A stretch of DNA of 64,000 nucleotides from the NCBI GenBank assembly GCA_037954325.1, contig JBBMNZ010000015.1:4019001-4083000 (forward strand), in the 5' to 3' direction. This document shows positions 1 through 10,329 of this stretch, one piece after another; position 1 is the first letter of the stretch, and each line of letters begins with the position of its first letter. The notes under the pieces were generated by a model, which saw only the letters and a program-made list of their open reading frames with translations, had not been told where the DNA came from and searched no databases. The position numbers and the translations under genes were made by a program. The DNA comes from Fistularia commersonii (Eukaryota; Chordata; Actinopteri; Syngnathiformes; Fistulariidae).

Positions 1-1335
1 ACTTTTACTAATTTTTGCTACTTTGTGGTCTACAATAGTCACCTCTTCTACCCTTGCCTCTCTTTCATTTTCCACATTCATCAGTTCTTCAAAGTACTCT
101 TTCCATCTTCCCATCACTCTTCTAGCATCTGTCAATACATTTCCCTCTCTGTCCTTTATCACCCGGACCTGTTGTACATCCTTTGCATCTTTATCTCTCT
201 GTTTCGCCAACCTGTATAGATCATTCTCACCCTCCTTACTATCCAACCGAGCATACAAGTCATCATAAGCCCTTTGTTTTGCCTTTGCTACCTCTATCTT
301 TACCTTTCGCCGCACCTCCCTGAACTCCTGTCTGTTCTCTTCAGTCCTCTCAGTATCCCACTTCTTCTTCGCTAACCGCTTTCTCTGTATACACTCCTGC
401 ACTTCCTCATTCCACCACCAAGTCTCCTTATCTACTTTCCTTCCAGATGACACACCAAGTACTCTTTTACCTGTCTCCCTGATAACACTAGCTGTAGTTG
501 TCCAATCATCTGGAAGCTCACCCTGACCACCCAGACCCTTTCTCAACTCCTCCCTGAAAACCATGCAACACTCCTCCCTTTTCAGCTTCCACCATTTTGT
601 CCTCTGCTCTGCCTTTGTCCTCTTCATCTTCCTTGTCACCAGAGTCATCCTACAAACCACCATCCTATGCTGTCTGGCTACACTCTCACCTACAACTACT
701 TTGCAGTCACTAATCTCTTTCAGGTTACCTCGTCTATACAAGATGTAGTCTACCTGCGTGCTCCTACCTCCGCTCTTATAAGTTACCCTATGTTCCTGTT
801 TTTTCTGGAAAAAGGTGTTCACTACAGCCATTTCCATCCTTTTTGCAAAATCTACCACCATCTGTCCCTCTGCATTCCTATCCTGGATACCAAATCTGCC
901 CATCACTTCTTCATCCCCTCTATTGCCTTCACCAACATGTCCATTGAAGTCTGCACCAATGACCACTCTCTCATTTCTGGGAATATTCTGCATCACTTCA
1001 TCTAACTCATTCCAGAACTTCTCCTTCTCTTCAGATTCACATCCCACCTGCGGGGCATAGCCACTAACAACATTGAGCATCACACCTTCGATTTCCAGTT
1101 TCAGACTCATAAGTCTATCTGACATTCTTTTCACCTCTAGGACGTTCCTAACAAACTCCTCCTTCAAGATAACTCCTACTCCATTTCTCTTCTTGTCAGT
1201 ACCATAATAGTACAACTTAAAGCCTGCTCCTAAGCTTCTAGCCTTACTACCTTTCCACCTGGTCTCCTGGACACACAGTATATCCACCTTCCTTCTCTGC
1301 ATCATGTCGACCAGCTCTCTACCTTTTCCTGTCAT
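1..1335 (-). CDS. LINE endonuclease/reverse transcriptase polyprotein, N-terminal part, open to the window edge
   Basis: The minus-strand frame has 445 codons without a stop from the Met at 1335 to base 1. The frame is also open upstream to about 1571, without a clear earlier in-frame start. The product is the apurinic-like endonuclease that nicks target DNA for target-primed reverse transcription. Key residues are all present: QETRW (Glu 24), SGYAP (Tyr 93), ADFN (Asp 129, Asn 131), VDYIL (Asp 196) and RQHRM (His 223). The linker toward the reverse transcriptase follows to the edge. A different frame, stop at 1484, is open upstream (1484-1840) and overlaps the start of this one. The open frame suggests a young copy; copy C, its relative at 10-13 kb, is full of breaks. 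The true start codon is uncertain. Confidence 0.8.
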   Translation of the reverse strand, partial: MTGKGRELVDMMQRRKVDILCVQETRWKGSKARSLGAGFKLYYYGTDKKRNGVGVILKEEFVRNVLEVKRMSDRLMSLKLEIEGVMLNVVSGYAPQVGCESEEKEKFWNELDEVMQNIPRNERVVIGADFNGHVGEGNRGDEEVMGRFGIQDRNAEGQMVVDFAKRMEMAVVNTFFQKKQEHRVTYKSGGRSTQVDYILYRRGNLKEISDCKVVVGESVARQHRMVVCRMTLVTRKMKRTKAEQRTKWWKLKREECCMVFREELRKGLGGQGELPDDWTTTASVIRETGKRVLGVSSGRKVDKETWWWNEEVQECIQRKRLAKKKWDTERTEENRQEFREVRRKVKIEVAKAKQRAYDDLYARLDSKEGENDLYRLAKQRDKDAKDVQQVRVIKDREGNVLTDARRVMGRWKEYFEELMNVENEREARVEEVTIVDHKVAKISKS

Positions 1336-1720
1336 AGTCCCAACATTCAAAGTCCCTACTCTCAGTCCCAGACTCTTTCCCTTCCTCCTCTCTCTCTGCT
1401 TCCGAACACGCACTCCACCTCTTCTTCTTGTTCTTGTTCTTCGACCCACAGTAGCCCAATTTCCATTAGTACCCTGTAGGTCATCAGTACCAATGGCGGT
1501 CGTTGTTAACCCGGTCCGCGACCGATCCGGTATGGTATAGTTTTGGTTGTCTCGCATATTTGGTTTTGGCAAAAGTTTTACGCCGGATGCCCTTCCTGAC
1601 GCAACCCTCTGCATTTATCCGGGCTTGGGACCGGCACAGGGAGACACTGCTCCGTGCCCCCCCAAGGCAGGCTTGGAGAGGCACGGGCCAGTGCCGCCCT
1701 GAGGCTGCATTATATACGTA
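1..1720 (-). mobile_element. RTE-type (Expander-like) LINE, copy A, left part cut by window edge
   Basis: Read on the minus strand, this begins near 1720 with a GC-richer 5' region, followed by an Arg-rich stretch (about 1410-1450) and an apurinic-type endonuclease. It leaves the window before the reverse transcriptase core. The same 5' region and coding sequence recur in copy C (10070-13225), and the family's 3' end, with its short UTR and GAA-rich tail, is seen in copies B, C and D. A very short 3' UTR with a simple-repeat tail is known for RTE-clade LINEs. The exact subfamily name (Expander/RTE-X) is from memory. Confidence 0.88.
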
Positions 1721-4610
1721 CCTACAACATGGCAGATAAACATATGCCACAAGCATTAGTTTCCTGAGTTTTATTGCTTTCTCTGACAGTTTTCTGTTAA
1801 ATTTGAACTGATTTTTCCTTAACCTTTTGAACAAATACATTCTGGATTTGTTATTTTAGTTTGTGCTGTTTTTTTTTACTCGCTCCTAGTTCTTCCTCCA
1901 CTCAAAATCACATCTCGAATTGTTCCACATGCGGCTCCTTCTCCTACCTCCTGCTCATCATTACTGTCAAATTAGAGAGACTCGAAATATACAATATGCC
2001 AAGTTGAAAATAAAAAGTGAAAAACACTTGGCAGAAAAATAAGATTCCCTTTTGAATCTTATTTTTTCTCCCATGGTATCAACATGGCAATCCCCCATGG
2101 TAAATACAGGTGGGCAGTTAACTCATCTGAGTTATCAAGTGGCAAATCTGTTCACCGCAGTAAACGTTCCAGATAAATGATTTGAAAGGATTCCGCTGGG
2201 TTATCATATGAACATTATATTCATTGGTGAACTTGGTTCCCCTTGTGTATGCATGACATCTAAAGATATCCACTTCACATCATCAATGTACAAACACACC
2301 ATAGAACTTAAAATGGGTTCATCCTTTGTCTTAATTCACCAAACCGTCACCAAAAAATTAAACTTGCAAGTATGACTATGAATACCGAGGAGATGAAAAC
2401 TCCATTATTTCACTTCAAATAGCTGTGGCTCTTAATTTTCACACTGCCCCTCACTTAAACACTCAAATACTTTGACAGAACCAAGAGAAGCTCCCATATG
2501 TAACATAAGTGAGATGACCATTAACTCTTTGATAGAGTCTGCCCCTGGGTTTATTTTCCAATGAACTCAGGTAAAAATCTCTCCGGTTGAACAAAAAGTT
2601 CTGAAACATGATTTGTTTTTCCAAGTTTGCCTAAATTTTCAGAAGCAGTTGTCCATCGAACAGTGTTTTAATGGCCTTTAATCACATCTTTGGTGGATTA
2701 CCAATGGTGAATATGAATACATATATTTACTTGTTTCACAGCAATATTTAATGTTCAGTTATTATGCAATGACAATTAACATCTTTAATTTATCAATTTG
2801 TGGCTTGTGAAATAGAATTTTTTGAGTGTGTCTGTCATCTGAATACACTGTGTGAAAGACTCACCTATTATTACCATGAATCCCCCTTCTAATTGCAAAA
2901 ACATGACTCTTATTTTGGTCTTTGGATAACCGCCAATTTTTTTCTTTCCCTCAGGTTTTATTCTAATCACTCCTACGCTTCGCTCTGCTGATGGCAACTT
3001 TCACACACAGAAACTCCCACTGAGAGTGAAAATTAATGATTGTATTCTGTTTTGGTCTTTTTACTGAAATGATATTTCACTTTTTCTCTGTATCTTACAT
3101 TGTTTATGGTGAAATCTGTCATCAGGATCTTATTTGTTTGGCCAGCAGATGCCAAATGATATTATTTATCATTTATTTAGATTTAAATATAGATATGGTC
3201 ACAAAGCTTAAATAAAAGCTGCACAGGTTAAAATCCAACCAATCAAAAAACATCTCTGTTACTCATTAGTTATCATCCAGTTATGGATAGGCCAGAATCT
3301 GGGCTGCCACATAGTAGCTCCACAATTAATGGAATTGAGAATGGCTGACTGAAAAAAACAATAGTTTTCAGTGTTTGTGTGTTGTATATTATGAATTTAA
3401 TTATTGATAAAAATGGATTGAGGTGAAGCTGTGGGTGGTGTATCAACAGGTCGCCAGAGCTGTGTGCTTGTACTTTAAAAGGTCAGTGTGAGAACTGTCC
3501 CTTCGCCCCATGCAAAGTGTCTAGCTTCCTCCGATAATCCCCACAGCAATTTATTGGAGAGTTGTCTCCATTCCTGGAAGACAGAGCAATATATTTACAA
3601 AAGTTATCAACATTGCTACTGACTTGCTTGAATGGGTCAATACACACTTGGGCTACAGGTGAATCAAAAATAACTGGAGGCACACAAAATCTATGTGTTC
3701 CCATTCACATTTTCAAATCTAATGTAAATGGTTTGTCACCTCGAGGGGAATATAAATAGATAAACTAAAAGCATTTTAGTGATTCAACTCTATCTACTGA
3801 CTAGACTATAGTTTTCTTCTATTTGCTACTGTTCTCTGAAGAACTTCACGGTATTTGTACTTCTCTCGAGTATTTAATGTCGCACTTTTGGGCTATTTCA
3901 GAGTAAAATAGGCTGCTTAGTCACAGGTTCTCCTTCAATGGCTAATATTTTGTCCAGATTAGACCCGACTCATTGGACCAATAAAGCCATAACAGTAACA
4001 TGCCTCCCTTGAAAATATACACATTTATTTGATGAAATTTATTGAAACGTAGATGGGTTTCTTGCTGTATCAGCAGAAGCAACGGATCAATATAAAAGAT
4101 TTTTAATTCCTCGGACTCCAAATAAGAAAGAACATATCAAACCACGTTACACATCTACAACTAAATATCCTTGTAATTTTTTCTTCTTTTAAATTAATCA
4201 CAAAGCTTTGATTAAATTACCCAATATTTTATGATTCATTATTAAAAGCTTTGACAACCTACATATATTACAATGGACTCACGACATGGTCTGAATAACC
4301 TGCAGTCATGTGACGTCATTGTTTGAAGACCTTGGCGTTAGGCCTTGTTTAAAGACCTGGTTTTCTTTCTTCAGGAGTGGTGTACCTCATGAATACACAT
4401 ATGTAATCCTAACATAAAATCAAATTCAGCTTATAGCAAAATAATTACCGTTACCTATTCTAGACTAAGTTGTAACCATTCTTCAAACATGGGCTGATGA
4501 CGATAAAAGAATACAAAAATATAAATAAATAACCAGTAAATTTGATGGAGCAAAGCAAATGATAGACCAGCAGCATAAGTGAAAAAGGTAATAAGGTTTG
4601 TGGAAAACAT
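1721..4610. other. Unrecognised non-coding sequence
   Basis: AT-rich sequence with no exon-like reading frame and no transposon signature that I recognise. Possible open frames are short and lack any family resemblance. Confidence 0.5.
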
Positions 4611-4618
4611 CCTTCAGT

Positions 4619-4620
<2 letters not shown>

Positions 4621-4659
<39 letters not shown>
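4621..4659. repeat. (AC)n microsatellite
   Basis: About 19 uninterrupted AC units. A (GT)n tract follows 151 bases downstream. Confidence 0.98.
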
Positions 4660-4660
<1 letters not shown>

Positions 4661-4807
4661 TCATATGCACACACATGCACACAAAGATTGACCATCAAGT
4701 GTCTCTCCGCTCTGCTGCCCTGCATATTCACATGATGGATTCTGATGATGATTTTTCTGGAATGTCAGCTCAGCTGAATCTGAGCTAGTGCCCCGGAACC
4801 TTTAATG

Positions 4808-4810
<3 letters not shown>

Positions 4811-4859
<49 letters not shown>

Positions 4860-4886
4860 TGTGTGTGTGTGTGTGAGTGAGTGTGT
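4811..4886. repeat. (GT)n microsatellite
   Basis: About 21 pure GT units, then interrupted GT/GA units to about 4886. It is the complementary counterpart of the AC tract at 4621. Confidence 0.98.
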
Positions 4887-6690
4887 GGGGGAGCACACAT
4901 GGGTTTAGATGATTACATATATGCACTTCAGCGTGTCACAATGTCATGTGAAGGTTTGATTGGCCATGTGTGGTTGTTGACCTTCTGCCCCTGTCCTGAC
5001 AGTAGAATGGGCCTCACGCATGAATGTTTGATTTTTTTTTTTTGCTCCAATATTTGTTCTAACACAAAGCAGAAAGAGGACAAAAAGAAAACCCTGTGTG
5101 TAAGTAATGAAAAATTCGCTCAATCGGTATGTTGATGGATGGCATTTGATCTTAAATTGGACATGCGTGGCAGGACACGCTTCAGTAAAATATAGGAGGG
5201 CAACAGAAAATGTGTGCACGCACACAATGAACTAATAAAACATTTGGTGGGTTTATTCAGGATAGAAGATAAAATAAAGGAAAAGTACATTTCACTTTAA
5301 AGTTTCATGGGGTGGCTCAGGACAAATCTTTTTTTGTTTTGTTTTGTTTTATTTTGTTTTTTAATGGATAAAAACCCATCCATTTGGTAACACGGACTAA
5401 GCATCCCAGTCAGTGATTTCCAGTGATTGGCTTACAGACACCGAACTGTTCCTGGAGCTCAAACTGTACATTTTATTCATCTGGAGTTTTATTACAGAAA
5501 AAAAAGTCCTTTAAAAACATTGCAAACTTTAGTTTTATTTTTTGATGCATTCCATAACAATTCCATACCCCCTGTGATATTGTGTGTTTTGTGTTTACTG
5601 TGTGTATGTCAAAGAGCTCCTATCTTGTCTTTATGTCACGTCTGAGTTTAATCATCCTTCTCCTCTCGTGTCTCAGCTACTTTTTACTCCTATTCTGTTC
5701 ATTTTCATCACCTGCGCCCTGTCATTCAATCAGTTCTCGACAGGCCCTTCTCCTCTACCCCCTCCCTGGCTGTCCTCACTGTCTACGACAACATCTTGTT
5801 TTTCATCTTGTTGTCAGAGCCTCTGTGTTTTTAACTCTATTTTTGTTCCAGTTTGATTATATTATTTGGGTTTTGTTCTCTTCTGTAGTTTCTAGTTTTA
5901 ACTCTTCCTGTCCTTTGCTTTCAAATTGCTGAATTTCCCTTTCAACAAAATTTCACTCTCATGTTCTTGTCCATGTGCCTGCTATTTTGTTTTTCAAATT
6001 ATTTTTCTTTTCCTATGCTCCTTTTTACTCTTTCTTAATCTGCCTCAATTCGCAATATTATCAGAGAATTTCAAGTTCCCAGTAATGCAGCTGTTTTAGG
6101 TGACAACATGATGTATTCTTTTCAGTATTTGGAAATTGTAGGGGGAAATAGCACACTTGTTTGCTGAAAAGAAAAAAAAATGATTTCCCTGAATGGGACT
6201 TTAGATTTACATTTAACAAATGAAGAAGAGAATATATGCCTAAGGACAGTTTTCTTTTTGGTATAACCATCTGAGACTTGAGGTTTTTGACTGCGTGTCA
6301 AGTTTTGGATTGACACGATCGACACATTGTCCCACACGATTCGCGTCCTTTATCACCTCTATTGTAATGCTCAATTTTCTTTTTATTTTCTAATAATAAA
6401 CAGATATCAATTTGTTAAGTGAAAGATAGACCAGCCTTGTTTTACCATGTTGATGAGATGAGCAGATGAGATGTTTCATCTATTTCACAATTGTGAATTT
6501 TTCTTCATTTCAATGTTGCCAGGTATTGGAGCTATACGTTAGTGGATGGCAACATGTAAAGCGGACAAATTTAACAGAGGGTTTGGAATGACATGGCATT
6601 CAACTGTCCTTAAAAGAGTTTTAACCCTTAATCTGCTTTCTGGGAAACGATAAGGTTAAATGTTGTCAAGGAAATCACGCAGAAAAGTCG
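4887..6690. other. Unrecognised sequence with T-rich stretches
   Basis: Contains a TTTTG-type simple repeat near 5329-5362 and a strongly pyrimidine-rich stretch at about 5580-6020 that could be an old repeat of unknown type; a similar T-rich stretch lies at about 33480-33870. No gene is supported. Confidence 0.4.
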
Positions 6691-6782
6691 GACCTGTATG
6701 CATGGAGTTTGCATGTTCCCCCTATCTCGAACCAGGGTCATTTATGCTGTGAGGCCAAAGTGCTAACCACTGCTGCACTTGA
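6691..6782. repeat. R1 fish repeat fragment, internally inverted
   Basis: Bases 6700-6716 read 'gagtttgcatgttcc', the forward-strand R1 text. Bases 6727-6780 read on the opposite strand, with a 'gctgtgaggc' box followed by 'tgctaaccactgctgcac'. Two R1 pieces thus face each other. Confidence 0.65.
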
Positions 6783-8425
6783 GACATGATCTCTGATATT
6801 CCAAGCAGAAAAGTTATAAACTCTTAATTGAACACACCGCAGTACGTTGGCTCCACATTTGTGACTAAAATTTTGGATCTTTTGGCTTGAAAAGTACTGG
6901 TTTTGCTCGTGTCGGAGGGAATAAAATATTTACGTCACATCATGGGATGTAATATGAATCGTGCGATGGCTTGTTTAAAGGAGAGGTTTAGACCATTAGT
7001 GGTTGGCCTTTTGGAGAATGTCTCCAGTGTAATTTCCTCAGAAATGATGGAACTGTGTGTGTACTTGGTTGCAGGTAGCTCAGTCCATTCATCAGTGTTT
7101 GAAGATGACAGGTAGGGGTAAGTGGTGTCTGGCCTGCTGCATTAGTGTTTCCTAAGAACACACTTGGACTTATGCGTTCGTGTGTGCATGCATGCACACT
7201 CACACACATAAAGGCACGGGCACACACACACACAGAGAAAGCACAAAGAGAGAGAGAGAGATTTTATTGCACTGGGGGAAAATAATTTATTTATATATCT
7301 AATTTAATTAAAAAGGACTCAAGATGTTGACATTTGGCTAATGCTAGTGTTCTGTTACTAAGTATTACTTACTCTTTCCTTTTATTTTATTACCATTATC
7401 TATTCACACAACATCAACATGCACCCCTCTATTTCCAGCACACAGATAGTATACTTAGTACATTTCACATTATATCGTTGATCAGTCATTGGTTTTATAT
7501 TCATGTTCTGGTCAGTCTGACATTAATTTATCACATATTTAATATCCATTTTTTTTCAATTAAGAATCAGAATAGAAGTCTCTATTATTGGTTGAAGGTT
7601 ATAAGTGAGGAGGTATTACATCCATGTGTCTTTCTATAACAGGATTGGTGAAAGGCCAGCAAACACTAAGCTGAAATAATTGTGCAGAGTCTCAAATATA
7701 AATACAAACATGTAATCCAATATTAAACTGAAGGCAATTTATAGCATGGAGGAGCACAGTTATCAAAATAGTATAACCTTCACAAACAAACCTACTCCCA
7801 CACTACATAAACTCACAGTAATAGTACGTCAAAGCCTCATAAAAATCTATGTGATGTATGCATTATTTGCATGATATTTTTCACATATTACAAATAATCT
7901 TGATGATCTAATAGCTTTTCTTTGGGAGAAAGACATAATAATCTAAATCCACTTTTCAATTATACAATTGAATCCAAGGTGTCAATCAAAGGGATTGAAC
8001 AATTACTAAATCCCCACAAAGATGATTGTGAGCCAATGCTGAAAGACAAACATGGATCGGTCTCAATATAGTTCAGCTGTGAGAGAATGTGCTTATGAAA
8101 GAGAGAGAGAGAAAGAAAGAGAGAGTAATTTTAATTCACAATTAATTTATCCTGCTTGATGCCAGTATGACAGGTGGATCAGCTCGGTAGATTAAGATAT
8201 GTTGGAATGTCAAGTCCCTGATTTTCCTTTGTGTCTTACCAGTAGCAGTGTGTCTGTGTGTGTGTGTGCTTACTCCTGAGGGATTGGATTTGAACCATTG
8301 TCTCCATTTCCTAGATGAAGAATCACAAAGTCTCTCTGAATGGGCAGCAGGTGTGAAGCTGACTGTATAGGGAGTCATCATTGGTGTGAATAGCAATCAG
8401 CCTTACTCACCCTACTGTGCGCGCG
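6783..8425. other. Unrecognised sequence with small simple repeats
   Basis: Holds a mixed CA/GCA and AG tract at about 7180-7261, a GA-rich tract at 8098-8126 and a short GT tract near 8249-8267. No gene or transposon is recognised. Confidence 0.45.
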
Positions 8426-8426
8426 C

Positions 8427-8428
<2 letters not shown>

Positions 8429-8486
<58 letters not shown>
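8429..8486. repeat. (GT)n microsatellite with alternating GC leader
   Basis: About 29 GT units preceded by an alternating GC run (8417-8426). The whole tract is alternating purine-pyrimidine. Confidence 0.98.
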
Positions 8487-8487
<1 letters not shown>

Positions 8488-9344
8488 CATTTGGCTCTGA
8501 GAAAAGGAAAAGCTCATGTTGGTACTTTGTTATTCAGCCTCTCATTACACAAAGCTTGTCATGCACTCAACCACACACACACACAAGTGATAAATATACA
8601 ATGTTCTGTCTGAGCCAAAACACACTCCACAGGAAAAAACACAGAACACCAGTCTAGAGGCATAAATGGGCAGAATGCAGAGGAACACCGCAACGTGCTG
8701 CCAGCTTGCATCACTGAGAGGTTTATAGGCAACTGTCTCTAACTCAGCTACACTATTGCTGCTTCATAATATCACTGCATTACTGCAAAATGAATTGGAC
8801 AATTTGATTTTAATGATTTTATGCAACTGAACTGTAACACCTCAACTAGTGATTTCAGAGTTGACTGAGTTTAGAGTGATAAAGTGGACTTAGATTACAT
8901 ATAGACATTCAAAACGAAGAAAATAAGGTGAAGAACACAGGCAAAATAACACTAGGAGATATATTAAACATAGCATCATAACTGAGGTTGGGATGTCACA
9001 TTGGGTTAACTATTCATGTGTCAAAAATCTTTTGAAACCACAGTACTTTCAATTGTAAAAGATGGTAATGCAACATACTCTCTACATAAACCTGAGAATA
9101 TTTTGTGGAAAGGTTAATTTCATGGTATAAATCAGTTGTTGTTTTTTTCATATGATAAATTTATACCAATTGAATTTATAGCACGATTTGAATGGCCTAT
9201 ATAAGACCTTTTACAAAGTACAAATACAATATCCTGCTGTGGCACATTTATTAATAATCTTGACCAGTGATAAAAACACACCGGCAATGACAAGACAAGA
9301 AGAAACCCACCTATGGCTGCCAGTGTCAGTAAGCAGAGTAAGTA
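8487..9344. other. Unrecognised non-coding sequence
   Basis: Carries a short (AC)6 tract near 8573. Nothing else is recognised. The last part may include decayed coding sequence of the L2-like LINE that follows, but I cannot show it. Confidence 0.4.
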
Positions 9345-9477
9345 TAAGAATATGCTTAAAACCTTTCATTTAGAGAAAGCTTACAGGTGGGGCTAAGCTA
9401 ATTGCTAGATATGCTGCCAAAGGCTTATTTGGTGAGGAGTATCCCATGATGCACTTCTCAGATTCCTCCAACTCCCA

Positions 9478-9866
9478 TTTTCTTCCTCTTCTTCTACTTT
9501 TGGGTATCCCTTCAGGATTCGCCACAACAAATCAACCTTCTCCACCTAATTCTATTTTCTGCATCCTCCTCTCTCACACCAAGTACTTTCAACCTATCCT
9601 CTCTCACTACATCCATAAATCTTCTTCTTGGTCTTCCTCGAGACCTCCTGCCTGGCAGCTCCAATTCCAGCATCCGTCTACCAATATATTCACTCTCCCT
9701 CCTCTGTATATGACCGAACCATCTCAGTCTGGCTCCTCTGACCTTCTCTCAAAAACATCTAACATGAGCCGTCCCTCTGATAGACTCATATCTGATCCTA
9801 TCCATCCTGGTCACTCCCAAAGAGAGCCTTAGCATTTTCATCTCTGCGACCTCTAGCTGTGCCTCC
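9478..9866 (-). mobile_element. RTE-type LINE 3' fragment, copy B
   Basis: A minus-strand 5'-truncated copy. The GAA-rich tail (seen as ttcttcctcttctt) is at 9478-9496, followed by the complement of the family's 3' UTR (gattcgccacaac) and of the C-terminal coding region with its basic tail. A six-base 'ctccca' flanks both sides (near 9472 and 9868) and may be the target-site duplication. It splits the L2-like element. Confidence 0.85.
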
Positions 9867-10329
9867 CACTACTATAGTGTCTACATTTAAGTCCCTCCAT
9901 AGATGCAGGATAGTAACTTTATATCCTCTCCCGAGTCTCTTGGCTCTCTCATTTAGCAGCTTTCCAGGGGGTGTGGCTTTAACTTCTACCCTGGTTCTAT
10001 TAGGTGCAGACCCATTTTATTTTTTCTATGAATATCAAAGCTATTATTGGATTATGTCAGCTATTACCGTGTGATGCAGCATGGGCCAGTGTCTCCCTGA
10101 GCTGATTTATCTGGTCCATAGCCCAGATAAATGCAGAGGGTTGCGATAGGAAGGGCATCTTCTTTAAAACTTTTGCCAAAACTAAACATGCGACTCAAAC
10201 CTAATAATCTCAACACAAATTGTTTGAGGCCCAGGTTGAAAACAGCCATCATTGGTGTTGATGACCAATAGACTACCAGTGGAAATTGGACAACTGTGGG
10301 TCAAAGAAGGAGTGGAGAAGGCGCAATCC

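Noticed and set aside
4460..4731. Frames rich in Val-Cys or Thr-His repeats
   Set aside because: They are translations of the AC/GT microsatellites; the same applies at 8386-8657, 27209-27464 and 56235-56582.
5580..6020. Possible long terminal repeat or coding repeat in the T-rich stretch
   Set aside because: No TG...CA boundaries, primer-binding site or matching partner could be identified.
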